A DNA stretch of 64,000 bases from JARLGU01 sp036504535 (GTDB lineage: Bacteria > Armatimonadota > Armatimonadia > Armatimonadales > Capsulimonadaceae). The notes below the pieces were generated by a model. The model saw only the letters and a program-made list of their open reading frames with translations. It had not been told where the DNA came from and ran no database searches. The DNA lies in NCBI GenBank assembly GCA_036504535.1, contig DASXUY010000034.1, forward strand, positions 49,747 through 113,746, given 5' to 3'. Below are positions 55,801 to 63,958 of the stretch, one piece after another. Position numbers and translations under genes: made by a program. Each line of letters opens with the position of its first letter. The stretch's first letter is position 1.

Positions 55801-56171
55801 TCACATACTACAACTCCCTAACGACATGGGTGACCATAGATAGCATGCTTGAGGTCTTTGGCCTCACTCGTGAGACCCTCAGCGACATAACCCGAGTCAC
55901 GGCCGCCATTCGGCGGATGGCGGCTCGGATGCCAACGTACATCACGCTGAAGGACGTTAAGCGTCGCTGGGGGCACGGCCAGGAGGATGTGTTCCCCGTA
56001 GCACAGTTCGAGAAGCTATGGGGTGACATGACAGCGCTTCCGGAGGTCAACAGTCAGTTCATTGCCGTTCCCCGCTACCGCGGTCAGCAACTTAAGGAGC
56101 AGGCCCAGCTCGACGGCTGGCTTCGCGACCGATCAGCGGCTTATGTTGAATCGCTCTGCGAATGGGAGTAA
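52863..56171 (+). CDS. GHMP-kinase-like / UDPGP-type uridylyltransferase fusion
   Basis: A 1102-residue bifunctional-looking enzyme. The middle (about 330-600) has GHMP sugar-kinase features: GSGGGWQDSGGVWPGIKLIEG split near 363-380, resembling L-fucokinase/heptose-kinase motifs, and LGGMSGGGMGFIFEP near 523. The C-terminal half (about 700-1100) is a UDPGP-type nucleotidylyltransferase: VVTLAAGIGSRWTQGAGVVK near 730, LLVHNIDTLGANADAGLLG, VIPRRLEDRGGGLARV and FDLTYYNSLTTWV. The N-terminal 300 residues are not recognised. The layout recalls the bacterial fucokinase/GDP-fucose pyrophosphorylase but with the domain order reversed and a different transferase. AAGGAG precedes the start. It could salvage a free sugar to an NDP-sugar. 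Confidence 0.75.
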   Translation: MSKLVSIIESLDPAVRDESLDEIASTLALDELMIEADALESYRLVCDNLYQRVRACFFLYSIHRYHLPLKSELANSGRIPFDAYEHFLQRQFEGCIRLLLAEQAENGPSDTLSSALAAAYHRLAFQTLADQVRKSVRSVQGNQWMFRVGHPLDQPLRIRPELTVGDERPVLRELTPVRMDLTHSAWSDIFFLGMDYPEGARVLNISVDLAVHGRDAHPKPPVEAYFRVIDEPVVRLASVDLESSADITEIDEIFDFARDYLGLLKAALIASGVIAPGLEGSNARLEDLLTRIAGPGRGIELVSSVNGIPKGSRLAVSTNLLAALISACMRATGQTESLTGPLTGDERRLVAARAILGEWLAGSGGGWQDSGGVWPGIKLIEGQAVNDGDPEFGISRGRLLPSHRILGEQEASRETRQRLQDSLVLVHGGMAQNVGPILEMVTEKYLLRSQPEWNSRNEAIGILDTILADLKAGDIAAIGRATTGNFFGPIQTIVPWSSNLYTETLIDEVRKAFGDSFWGFWMLGGMSGGGMGFIFEPTRKAEAQHKLQEIMSAARKRLDHSLPFAMEPVVYDFSINENGTFGDLLTGDDALLPSGYYAMIVPQLIRQDPRNLSPTRRAELDRFANACHDRPELSDMVQTLFDRLLPRGKSAADGGRDLSTLLEVTGFDPVAHEQVRAELKSGRIGLAQNRLPVSSTIRDVVAGDVVDGIGGITPDHVSLGREALENGEVAVVTLAAGIGSRWTQGAGVVKALHPYAKLGGKHRTFVETHLAKSRKIGRAAGAFLPHIVTTSYLTHEPTRSYLEAVENYNYQGPLRLSQGQSIGLRMIPMVRDMRFAWEEMPQQVLDAQAQKVRASGRAALIDWAQKTGEGSDYTDNLASQCLHPVGHWYEVPNMLKNGILADLIAERPQLKYLLVHNIDTLGANADAGLLGSHIQRGATLTLEVIPRRLEDRGGGLARVNDRVRLVEGLAMPREEDEFDLTYYNSLTTWVTIDSMLEVFGLTRETLSDITRVTAAIRRMAARMPTYITLKDVKRRWGHGQEDVFPVAQFEKLWGDMTALPEVNSQFIAVPRYRGQQLKEQAQLDGWLRDRSAAYVESLCEWE

Positions 56172-56180
56172 TATCTGCAC

Positions 56181-56495
56181 TTGATCAGCCCCAACAACTG
56201 CGTGCCTAAAAACCGGGCCTTGGTGGCATTGGCTGTGGTTCCCGGCGTCATCGGTGTGGCGGTATTTGGCTACTACGCGCTTGTCGACTGGCAAGCGCTA
56301 AAAGTCGCATACCAGCACTACTCAATTATCGAAGCGTCTGGAGGCACCATGCGTGCTCTATTCGCCGCTGAAAGCCGTCAGAATATTCACCGGATCAACC
56401 TGTTGGCCGACGGGACGTGGACACTGCTCTCAGCTATCCTGGCGGCGATAGGGCTCCACGGGTTATCAATTCCCTATAGGGAGACGGCAAGCTAG
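56181..56495 (+). CDS. Small two-helix membrane protein
   Basis: A 104-residue protein starting at TTG 56181, 9 bp after the previous stop. Two hydrophobic helices are visible: ALVALAVVPGVIGVAVFGYY (about 13-32) and TWTLLSAILAAIGLHGL (about 78-94), with a charged loop between them. GGAG stands 12 bases upstream, a little far. No family recognised. The position suggests cotranscription with the nucleotidyltransferase genes; the TTG start and small size leave some doubt. Confidence 0.55.
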   Translation: MISPNNCVPKNRALVALAVVPGVIGVAVFGYYALVDWQALKVAYQHYSIIEASGGTMRALFAAESRQNIHRINLLADGTWTLLSAILAAIGLHGLSIPYRETAS

Positions 56496-56986
56496 TGCCT
56501 CCCATTTGGGTCTCTGGCTCCTAAGCTGTTGCTACTTACCGGCGGCAATCACGGCCAATAAACTGGCACCTAGCGATCTCATCGCGCACATGAATATTCA
56601 GCCTGTCTAGTCAACAATATTCATTCATGAATAGATTATCGATCTCTAGACGAGACTGGTCTCTGCGATCAGACTTTCCGCCTCCTATTCCTAAATTGTC
56701 AAGGTTCACATTACGCGTTCGTTACAATTAGTATACCATGTATAGTCATTAAGTACGCGTCAGATATGTCGTTTTGTACTAAATTAATTGTGTAGCCTCT
56801 ACCCACGGCGGGCAGGAAATGGCTTGCTTGCTACGGAATCTTATTCTGCATTCGCTTCTGCTGACGTCCCCAACACCTGCGGTTCTCCCTAGGGGATAGT
56901 TCGGGTGATCTATCTGCCTGTATTGAGTTTTGAATCGGGAGCGACAGTCACATCTTTCAAATTTCCGCCAACAGGAGGTCAATCCC
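56496..56986. other. Long AT-rich intergenic region with palindromes
   Basis: About 490 bp before the GH94 gene without a gene I can support. It contains the perfect palindrome TGAATATTCA (56591-56600), TATTCAT-TC-ATGAATA (56618-56633) and TATAC-CAT-GTATA (56732-56744). The first two share the ATTCA/TGAAT core. They may be operators for the GH94 gene, but AT-rich DNA gives such matches by chance. Confidence 0.4.
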
Positions 56987-59353
56987 ATGTGGAGTGACTA
57001 TTACGCGTTCGATGATGACGCGCGCGAGGTCCGCTTTCTTCGCCCCGATATGCCGCAGCCGTGGATGAACTACCTGTCGAATGGCGACTTCCATGTAATG
57101 ATCAGCCAGGCGGGCGGGGGAATGGTGTGGTACAAGTCGCCGCAGATATGGCGGATCACTCGGTATCGATTCTACAACTTACCAATGGACAGGCCGGGAC
57201 CTTACATCTACCTGCGCGACGCCGAAGATGGTTCCGTTTGGTCGCCTTCGGCTGAGCCGTGCCCGACGCGTCCCGACGAGTGGTCTTCGGCACACGGTCT
57301 TGGCTATACTCGGTTCGTCGGTAAGCGGCGCGACATCTCAGCATCGGTGACTTATTTCGTTCCGCCCGGCGTCGATGCGCTCATTTGGCGCGTCAAATTA
57401 CGCAACGATTCGGACCGTGCCCGCAAAATCGACGTGTTTGCGTATGTCGAGTTCAGCTTGATGGAATTTCTGCGCGAGGTTCAATGGCAGTGCTACGTCA
57501 AACACCAGCTCACTGTCAAACACGACGGCGCTTTCGACGGTCTCGTGTACCACTATGGCGCCAATATGCAGCTTAAGCCCAATGAGACGCCAGACGTGTT
57601 CTTTGCTGCGGATTCAGCGCTCACCGGTTGGGACGGTAACCGCGACGTGTTCGTGGGGGCATATCGGTCCGAGGAGGGTCCTGCTGGAGTTGAGGGCGGT
57701 TGCAAGAACTCCGAACTTGCGGGCGGGGACGCTTGCGGGGCGCTCCAGAAGGCCGTCGACCTAGCACCAGGTGAAGAGCGCGAGATTGTCTTCTACCTTG
57801 GTGTCGCGCGTGACGCTGCCGATGCCGCATCGCGTGTGGCAGCGCTTCGGGAGCCCGGGGCGATCGAGAAACACTGGATTGCGTTGGGGGAAGCGTGGAA
57901 AAGCAAGTTGAATGTGTTCCAGGCCTCGGTCCCAGACGAAGACGCGTCGCGCGAACTGAACTGGTGGAACCCCTACCAGGTGGAGCGCAACTTCTTGTTC
58001 TCGCGAAGTATCTCGTACTACGCCGCTGGTTTTCGAGGTGTGGGATTCCGGGACACGGCGCAGGATATTGTTGCCATGACCAGCCTGGACACGGCGGCAA
58101 CTCGTGAGAAGATCCATGTATTGTTGGCCGAGCAGTGGCAGGACGGCCACTGCAACCACACGGCGTATCCGGTGGAAGGGTTCCCGTCCGATCAGCGTAA
58201 GTTCTCTGACGACCACTTATGGCCGATCCTGACAGTCTGGCAGTGGATCGCTGAAACCGGTGACGAGAGCATATTGTCCGATAGGGTCTCGTATTTCGAC
58301 GGCGGTGATGGCGATGTGTATGAGCATCTTTGTCGTAGTATCGATTTCACGAAAGCAAATATGGGTTCTCACGACCTGCCCTTGATGCTTTACGCTGACT
58401 GGAACGATGCCATGAACAAGGTCGGGCAGGGCGGAGTGGGCGAGAGCGTTTGGACCGCCATGCAACTCGGTGTCGTTCTCCCGAAGCTGGCCGAAATCGC
58501 CGCAGCGCGTGGCGATGAGGTCACGCGCAACGATGCGCTCGCTTTCGGAGTCGCGCTTACCGATGCAGTGAACGGCGCAGGATGGGATGGCGGTTGGTAC
58601 CGGCGAGCCTTTATGGACGACGGTCACATCCTCGGAACGCACGATGCCCGCCAAGCTCAGATCTTCTTGAACACGCAGACATGGTCGGTTTATTCGGGAA
58701 TGGGGTCGGATGAGCGTAAGCGCCTTTCTATGGACGCTGTCGCGCAGTATCTTGATTCGCCGCTCGGGATCAAGAAGGCGCATCCGCCGGTAACGGACTA
58801 CCCTACTCCTGAGAACCCGCTGTTTGCGTATTTACCGGGGCTTGGCGAGAACGCGTCGATCTTTTGTCACGCCAACGCATGGGCCATTATTGCCGAATGC
58901 CTGCTCAAGCGACCGGAACGAGCATGGAAGTACTACCATCAGCTCATCCCGCACGTTGCCATGCAGAACGCTGGTATCGAGCGTTACATGGGCGAACCAT
59001 ACGCGTACGCCAGCAACCTCTTCGGCCCAGATTCCGAGCGATTTGGCCTCGCGAATGTGACATGGCTCACGGGTACCGCAGCGTGGATGTATCTGGCCGT
59101 GACCGAGTACATCCTCGGGATTCGGCCCGAGTGGGAGGGCTTGCGAATTGAGCCATGCATCCCGCAAGAGTGGCCAGGGTTCAAGGCTACTCGCCGGTTC
59201 CGGGGCTGCACATACACCATCGAAGTGGTCGGCGGCGGCGCCACGGTCGAGTCGATGACAGTGGATGGGATGGGGCTCGAAGGAGCATTCGTGCCGCATG
59301 TGGCTGACCGCGAGACTTGTGAGGTCCGCGTTGTCGTGACGACTGGCGCGTAA
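56987..59353 (+). CDS. GH94 glycoside phosphorylase (cellobiose/chitobiose phosphorylase-like)
   Basis: A 788-residue enzyme of glycoside hydrolase family 94, which splits beta-linked disaccharides with phosphate, giving a sugar-1-phosphate. Landmarks: N-terminal beta-sandwich with NYLSNGDFHVMISQAGGG, then the (alpha/alpha)6 barrel with NWWNPYQVERN, GFRGVGFRDTAQD, LYADWNDAMN (DWND at 471-474 holds the general-acid Asp), GENASIFCHANAW and WLTGTAAWMY near the end. ATG 56987 follows a perfect AGGAGG by eight bases; the longer frame from 56930 is rejected. No signal peptide, so it acts in the cytoplasm. Its sugar-1-phosphate product could feed the nucleotidyltransferases just upstream. The exact disaccharide is not known. 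Confidence 0.92.
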   Translation: MWSDYYAFDDDAREVRFLRPDMPQPWMNYLSNGDFHVMISQAGGGMVWYKSPQIWRITRYRFYNLPMDRPGPYIYLRDAEDGSVWSPSAEPCPTRPDEWSSAHGLGYTRFVGKRRDISASVTYFVPPGVDALIWRVKLRNDSDRARKIDVFAYVEFSLMEFLREVQWQCYVKHQLTVKHDGAFDGLVYHYGANMQLKPNETPDVFFAADSALTGWDGNRDVFVGAYRSEEGPAGVEGGCKNSELAGGDACGALQKAVDLAPGEEREIVFYLGVARDAADAASRVAALREPGAIEKHWIALGEAWKSKLNVFQASVPDEDASRELNWWNPYQVERNFLFSRSISYYAAGFRGVGFRDTAQDIVAMTSLDTAATREKIHVLLAEQWQDGHCNHTAYPVEGFPSDQRKFSDDHLWPILTVWQWIAETGDESILSDRVSYFDGGDGDVYEHLCRSIDFTKANMGSHDLPLMLYADWNDAMNKVGQGGVGESVWTAMQLGVVLPKLAEIAAARGDEVTRNDALAFGVALTDAVNGAGWDGGWYRRAFMDDGHILGTHDARQAQIFLNTQTWSVYSGMGSDERKRLSMDAVAQYLDSPLGIKKAHPPVTDYPTPENPLFAYLPGLGENASIFCHANAWAIIAECLLKRPERAWKYYHQLIPHVAMQNAGIERYMGEPYAYASNLFGPDSERFGLANVTWLTGTAAWMYLAVTEYILGIRPEWEGLRIEPCIPQEWPGFKATRRFRGCTYTIEVVGGGATVESMTVDGMGLEGAFVPHVADRETCEVRVVVTTGA

Positions 59354-59377
59354 GCCGTATCGCAATGGACTCTCAGT

Positions 59378-60070
59378 TTATAGGTCAGTACTTGAATAGC
59401 AGGAGTTCACAACGGTGATGCCGCTGTAGTTAGGTTCTGTCGAGATAGAGGCACCGACGAAGCGGAGGCCGAATGTCAGCGAGCATTCGGAGCCTTTCGT
59501 AAGCGTAAGAACGTGGTTCTTGAATGTAGCGGTGGGCTTCGGTTCAGCGATGAGCTTGGTGAATGCGGTCCACTTCGCTATTGGTTGGTCATCTACAATG
59601 ATATTCATGAGATCAAGATTAGCCACTATTTGACCTTCAGGCGCTAGAAGCGAATAAAAGTGGCAGAGGATGGCAAGCTTGTCAGCGACGTAGTGCAGAC
59701 CGTGCACGCATGTGATGATGTCAACTGCGTAGCCGGGATTGAATGTGGAAACGTCCCCAACGACTACGTATTCGTTCGGCACCTGAGCAATTTGGCCGAT
59801 CAAGTCTACTCCTAGTGTTGTGATGCAGTCACCACCAGGGGTTGAGGCAAGCGCCACACGCGCTTCTCGGAGTGCAATCCCTTCACCGCAGCACGCATCG
59901 TACCAGGCGGCCCGTCCATTTTGCTTGGATCGTGACCGAAGCCACGCCAGCGGGCTCATCCCAAGATCGCGTTCGTACGAGTTCACACCTGTGAGGCGAC
60001 GCCCTCGGTTCATGGTCGAATTTGCGACAACGTCGGATTGAAGGACCTCTCGCGGGCTAAGGAGCGTCAT
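59378..60070 (-). CDS. SAM-dependent methyltransferase-like protein
   Basis: A 230-residue class I methyltransferase-like protein. AWYDACCGEGIALREAR (motif I, though with Cys-Cys-Gly-Glu-Gly), LGVDLIGQ (motif II), VVGDVSTFNP and DIITCVHGLHYV (motif IV region), then LLAPEGQIVANLD are visible. GAGG six bases before ATG 60070 supports that start over GTG 60082. It lies 40 bp after the stop of the NAD-dependent epimerase-like gene in the same direction and converges on the GH94 gene with a 24-bp gap. The substrate is unknown. Confidence 0.78.
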   Translation of the reverse strand: MTLLSPREVLQSDVVANSTMNRGRRLTGVNSYERDLGMSPLAWLRSRSKQNGRAAWYDACCGEGIALREARVALASTPGGDCITTLGVDLIGQIAQVPNEYVVVGDVSTFNPGYAVDIITCVHGLHYVADKLAILCHFYSLLAPEGQIVANLDLMNIIVDDQPIAKWTAFTKLIAEPKPTATFKNHVLTLTKGSECSLTFGLRFVGASISTEPNYSGITVVNSCYSSTDL

Positions 60071-60110
60071 TATTGGCCTCACAGGTTACGGCGGCTTTGG
60101 TCGCAAGCGT

Positions 60111-60938
60111 CTACCTCACATCATCGCGCATTCCCGAGAGCTCACCGCTCAAGACGCTTTCGGTGCTTGCGGGCAGCGGGATGGCGGCGAGCTGACGGTT
60201 TTCGGCGGCGAAATCGTCCTGCGGCTCGTAGCCCAAGCGTTCACGCGCATCGGTTATGTCCAGGCGCTTGAAGCGGTTGTCAGAGAGGCCGTGGAAGATG
60301 GCGAACCGGATATCGGTGTCGTCTATGCAGCGGCAGATGAGTTGTGCCAGGTCACGCTCAGATACCCACGCGTCCAGCATTGTCAGCGCCCCTTCACCTT
60401 TCACATTCTCGTGCGGCTGGAAGGCTCCTATTCGGATCGCGATGACCGAGATGCCTTCCTGCTCGGCCAGATACCGTCCAAGCGCTTCGCCGAAGCACTT
60501 CGACACTCCATATAGGTCGCCCGGATTTACGGGATCGGTTGTCTTTACCTGCACGTCCTGCGGGTATCCGGTCACGGCGTGAATGGACGACGCGAAGACG
60601 ACACGTCGGCAGTTGGCTGCCTTAGCCGCAGCGAAGACATTATAGGTGCCGACGATATTCAGTGCGAGTATCTCGCTCCAAGTCGCATTCGGATCAGGCG
60701 TTGCCGCTAAGTGAACGACGGTATCGATGCCTTGGAACAGCGACTTGAGGTTCTCCAAGTCTGCGATGTCGCAGTGAACGATCGTTGCTTTAGTTGCCAG
60801 TTCCTCAGCTACCTGCTCCGTGGCACGCAGCATGAGCGTCAGGTCGTACTTTTCGAGCGAATATGTCGAAAAGTACGATCCGATTCTCCCGGCGGCCCCA
60901 GTGACTAAAACGGGGCGTCGGCTTGTCATTCGCAGCAT
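60111..60938 (-). CDS. NAD-dependent epimerase/dehydratase, uronate-dehydrogenase-like
   Basis: A 275-residue extended short-chain dehydrogenase. The NAD-binding motif is VLVTGAAGRIGSYF, followed by VVHLAATPDP, LNIVGTYNVFAAAKAANCRRVVFASSIHAV and the active-site YGVSKCFGE (Tyr-x3-Lys). The SSIHAVTGYP and NPGDLYGVSK stretch resembles uronate dehydrogenases, which oxidise galacturonate or glucuronate with NAD. GGAGG lies eight bases before ATG 60938. It would fit a pectin-type substrate in this glycan-rich region, but that is inferred. Confidence 0.82.
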   Translation of the reverse strand: MLRMTSRRPVLVTGAAGRIGSYFSTYSLEKYDLTLMLRATEQVAEELATKATIVHCDIADLENLKSLFQGIDTVVHLAATPDPNATWSEILALNIVGTYNVFAAAKAANCRRVVFASSIHAVTGYPQDVQVKTTDPVNPGDLYGVSKCFGEALGRYLAEQEGISVIAIRIGAFQPHENVKGEGALTMLDAWVSERDLAQLICRCIDDTDIRFAIFHGLSDNRFKRLDITDARERLGYEPQDDFAAENRQLAAIPLPASTESVLSGELSGMRDDVR

Positions 60939-61021
60939 GCGGGCATCCTCCGGCGGTCAAATGATGCCGAAACGATACCCGCGCATAGGGTGGTGCAAAA
61001 CGCAGACAGGTTTGACGAATG

Positions 61022-61504
61022 TTACTCAGCGTCGCGTCGAACTGCGGCTTCGATTTTGGCGACGTCGATTTTACCCATTTCCATCATGGCTTGAAAGGCG
61101 CGCTTCGCTGCGTCACCACCTAGGATCATGGCGTCGCTGAGGACTCGCGGGGTGATTTGCCACGAGATGCCCCATTTGTCCTTGCACCAGCCGCAAACGC
61201 TTTCCTCGCCGCCGTTGCCGACGATGGCGTTCCACAGGCGGTCGGTTTCTTCCTGATCGTCGGTGGCTATCTGAAAGGAGAAAGCCTGGCTTTGTTTGAA
61301 CACATCACCGCCGTTGAGGCCGATACAGGGGATGCCACAGACCGTGAAGTCGACGGTCAGGGCGTCGCCTTCCTTGCCTCCGGGGAAGTCGGACGGAGCG
61401 TAGTGGACGGCGCCGACAGTGCTGTTGGGAAAGGTTTCGGCGTAAAAGCGCGCTGCGCCTTCGGCGTCGTTGTCATACCACAGGCAGATCGTATTCTTGT
61501 TCAT
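61022..61504 (-). CDS. VOC-superfamily PhnB-like protein
   Basis: A 160-residue member of the vicinal-oxygen-chelate fold, PhnB/'3-demethylubiquinone methyltransferase' branch. The pattern CLWYDNDAEGAARFYAETFPNS, GDALTVDFTVCGIPCIGLNGG and WGISWQITPRVL is characteristic. GAGAGGAG precedes ATG 61504; 12 extra in-frame codons upstream are rejected. Members of this branch often have no known enzyme activity. It stands 44 bp after the ychF stop in the same direction and may be read through from it. Confidence 0.88.
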   Translation of the reverse strand: MNKNTICLWYDNDAEGAARFYAETFPNSTVGAVHYAPSDFPGGKEGDALTVDFTVCGIPCIGLNGGDVFKQSQAFSFQIATDDQEETDRLWNAIVGNGGEESVCGWCKDKWGISWQITPRVLSDAMILGGDAAKRAFQAMMEMGKIDVAKIEAAVRRDAE

Positions 61505-61548
61505 TGTTGTTCTCCTCTCAATACAGCCGACAGGGGACAAGGCTCTCG

Positions 61549-62649
61549 TTATGCTTTGAACCTGAAATGAAGGACGTCACCGTCCTGTACCACATACTCT
61601 TTTCCTTCTAAACGGAACTTACCGGCTTCTTTTGCGCCTTGTTCACCGTTGTAGGTGATGTAATCGTCGTAGGCGATGGTTTCAGCTCGAATGAAGCCTT
61701 TTTCGAAATCGCTATGGATGACGCCAGCGGCGGCGGGCCCTTGCGTACCTTTGACGATGGTCCATGCTCGCGTTTCCATTGGGCCGACCGTGAAATAGGT
61801 GACAAGATCGAGCAGGCGGTAGCCAGCTTTAATGATCTGCGAAAGGCCGGTTTCCTCGAGCCCGAGAGACGATAGGAAATCTGCCTTGTCTTCTGGGCTT
61901 TCGAGGGTCGAAATCTCGGCTTCGATACGCGCGGAGATGACGACGCAGGGCACATTCTTCGCGGCTGCCATTTCGGCCACTTTTGCGGAGAGCGCATTGC
62001 CGGTTGCGGCGCTGTCTTCGTCGACGTTGCAAACGTACATTACTGGTTTCGAAGTGAGCAGCTGCATCATCTCGAGGTGGCGACGCTCGGCGGCGTCATT
62101 GATTTCGGTGAGGCGTGCCGGGTGGCCTTCGGAAACGACCGCGAGGACGCGTTCCATCACCGCGACCTGCTCGGCGAGTTCCTTTTCCATTTTTGCGCGC
62201 TTTTGCAGAGCTGGCAGGCGCTTTTCGAGGCTTTCTAAATCTGCCAACGCGAGCTCGGTTTCGACGATTTCAGCATCGCGCATCGGGTCAATCGTATTTT
62301 CGACGTGCGTGATGTTGCCGTCTTCAAAGCAGCGCAGAACGTAGATGATGGCGTCGACTTCGCGAATATGCGATAGAAACTTGTTGCCTAGACCCTCACC
62401 CTTGCTGGCGCCACGGACGAGGCCCGCGATGTCGACAAACTCCAGCTGGGTTGGTATTAGCTGCCCCGATTTGACGATGGCTGCCAGCTTTTCGATGCGT
62501 TCATCCGGGACACCGACGCGGCCGACGTTGGGTTCGATGGTGCAGAACGGATAGTTGGCCGCTTCTGCCTGCGCTGTGGAAAGCAAAGCATTAAAAAGAG
62601 TGGATTTGCCGACATTGGGCAATCCGACGATCCCGCATTTAAATCCCAT
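61549..62649 (-). CDS. ychF: Redox-regulated ATPase/GTPase YchF (OLA1 family)
   Basis: A 366-residue housekeeping Obg-related P-loop protein that binds ATP in preference to GTP and associates with ribosomes. Walker A is GLPNVGKST near residue 9, switch II region FVDIAGLVRGASKGEGLGNKF split around residue 70, then the coiled-coil insertion rich in Glu/Lys (about 130-190), the variant G4 region YVCNVDE (in place of NKxD, explaining ATP preference) and a C-terminal TGS domain with YFTVGPMETRAWTI and YVVQDGDVLHFRF. Full family length. Conserved in nearly all bacteria; not related to the glycan genes. Confidence 0.97.
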   Translation of the reverse strand: MGFKCGIVGLPNVGKSTLFNALLSTAQAEAANYPFCTIEPNVGRVGVPDERIEKLAAIVKSGQLIPTQLEFVDIAGLVRGASKGEGLGNKFLSHIREVDAIIYVLRCFEDGNITHVENTIDPMRDAEIVETELALADLESLEKRLPALQKRAKMEKELAEQVAVMERVLAVVSEGHPARLTEINDAAERRHLEMMQLLTSKPVMYVCNVDEDSAATGNALSAKVAEMAAAKNVPCVVISARIEAEISTLESPEDKADFLSSLGLEETGLSQIIKAGYRLLDLVTYFTVGPMETRAWTIVKGTQGPAAAGVIHSDFEKGFIRAETIAYDDYITYNGEQGAKEAGKFRLEGKEYVVQDGDVLHFRFKA

Positions 62650-62686
62650 TCTGTAATTCTTTCAACCAGCGCAAGGCTGGGGCGTT

Positions 62687-62727
62687 AGCTCGCGGATGGC
62701 GGTTATCGTGTGACCGCAGCGCGAGCT
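62687..62727. other. Two-part stem-loop between methyltransferase and ychF
   Basis: AGCTCGCG / CGCGAGCT encloses an inner GCGGT / ACCGC stem with a 9-nt loop. A smaller hairpin CCAGC / GCTGG (62666-62680) follows in the minus direction. They could mark the end of the methyltransferase transcript; no T-run is present. Confidence 0.4.
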
Positions 62728-62853
62728 TTATATTGTATTCTGATCTATTATGGCATGCCTGGTAAAGCGTATGGCGAGAAAGCCAAGTGGAGTAAGGCCT
62801 AGACTACGTTTATCGCGCCCGTCTTTACGTATCCGCCGAAAACGAATCTGGAC

Positions 62854-63711
62854 TCAGCGCTTAGCCTGTACGATCCATAGAGCACCAGGGAGGAACAGGC
62901 CGGTTGGAGTTTCGTGCTCCCGTAGCGCATCTCGGACGGCGGATCGAACTTGGGCAACAACATTGTCGGGTTGCCCGGCAAGCCGCCTGGCGCACGGCCC
63001 GAAGTTTGTGGCGTGGTCGACGGCTCCTTCGAGACCGGATTCGTCCAAGAGGCTGAACAGGGGGTCAAACATCTCTATGGAGATGGCGCTGTAACCGGCT
63101 TCAGTCAAAATATCTCGAATACGGTCGGAGTCCGCGAAGGCGAACGGACCCGGAGCGCCCGGTTGCGGCACATCGGCTGGTGGGAGGTAGGGCGCTGCAG
63201 CCGTCACGGGAATGGACATCCATGCGTTTTCGGCAAGAGAACGCCAACAGGCAAATACGATCCGGCCAGTCGGGAAAAGCGCGCGTCGCAAGTGGGCAAA
63301 GGCGGCTGGGGGATCTCCGAAGAACATGACACCGAGCCGCGAGATGATCAGGTCAGCGATTTCATCGCCGAACGGGTGTCGGGACGCGTCGCCAAGTACG
63401 CATTCCACGTTGCTCAGGCTAACTGTCCGCTCCTTTGTGCGTGCGATGAGGGGTGCTGAGACGTCCAGGGCAACTACTTTGCCACTTGGCCCGACGGCGT
63501 CAGAAAGATGCGTTACCATCCCACCCGTACCGCAGCCCACATCGATGACAATATTGCCAGTCCGTATGCCAGCTGCAGACATTAGCGCGTCTGCGACGGG
63601 AACTAGCATACCTTCGACGCGTTCATGTCGGGCGAGCCATCGTTCCCCTCCTTCGCTGTTCCAGTAAGCCACCTCGTTGTCGTGTATTTCGGCTTTGTCG
63701 GATAGTGCCAT
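62854..63711 (-). CDS. Class I SAM-dependent methyltransferase
   Basis: A 285-residue methyltransferase of the UbiE/Methyltransf_11 type. EVAYWNSEGGERWL opens the protein, then IVIDVGCGTGGM (motif I), VVALDVSAPLIARTKE (motif II), DLIISRLGVMFFGDPPAAF (motif IV region) and LRRALFPTGRIVFACWR (motif VI region). It appears complete and soluble. It lies upstream of ychF in the same direction with a 200-bp gap. This subfamily methylates small molecules or quinones; the substrate cannot be told. Confidence 0.9.
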   Translation of the reverse strand: MALSDKAEIHDNEVAYWNSEGGERWLARHERVEGMLVPVADALMSAAGIRTGNIVIDVGCGTGGMVTHLSDAVGPSGKVVALDVSAPLIARTKERTVSLSNVECVLGDASRHPFGDEIADLIISRLGVMFFGDPPAAFAHLRRALFPTGRIVFACWRSLAENAWMSIPVTAAAPYLPPADVPQPGAPGPFAFADSDRIRDILTEAGYSAISIEMFDPLFSLLDESGLEGAVDHATNFGPCARRLAGQPDNVVAQVRSAVRDALREHETPTGLFLPGALWIVQAKR

Positions 63712-63757
63712 AATTCGCCTCCGTCCCGCATTCTAGCATCTTGAGCGGCATATATGG

Positions 63758-63777
63758 TGTGAACAACTTGTTTCACA
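63758..63777. promoter_or_regulatory. Inverted repeat, possible operator
   Basis: TGTGAA-N8-TTCACA is a perfect 6-bp inverted repeat in the gap between the divergent methyltransferase and edge genes. The adjoining CACATCCGG (63774-63782) recurs at 63921-63929 just before GTGTGAAAA. The spacing does not match CRP sites. Confidence 0.4.
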
Positions 63778-63958
63778 TCCGGATTTGGTCAATGTTGAGG
63801 GTACCGCTATGGGAGGGCATTTTGCGTATTTTGCGTTGCGCAACGCGATTCTGTTTTTTGCAGGACTTGGTCCATTCGTTGCTGTTGAAACTAGGAGTCA
63901 AAAAGTAAAAGGCTGGGTACCACATCCGGTGTGAAAACCCCTAAAAAGGAGAACGGAC

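Noticed and set aside
63758..63777. CRP binding site
   Set aside because: TGTGA and TCACA are 10 bp apart, not the 6 bp needed for CRP.
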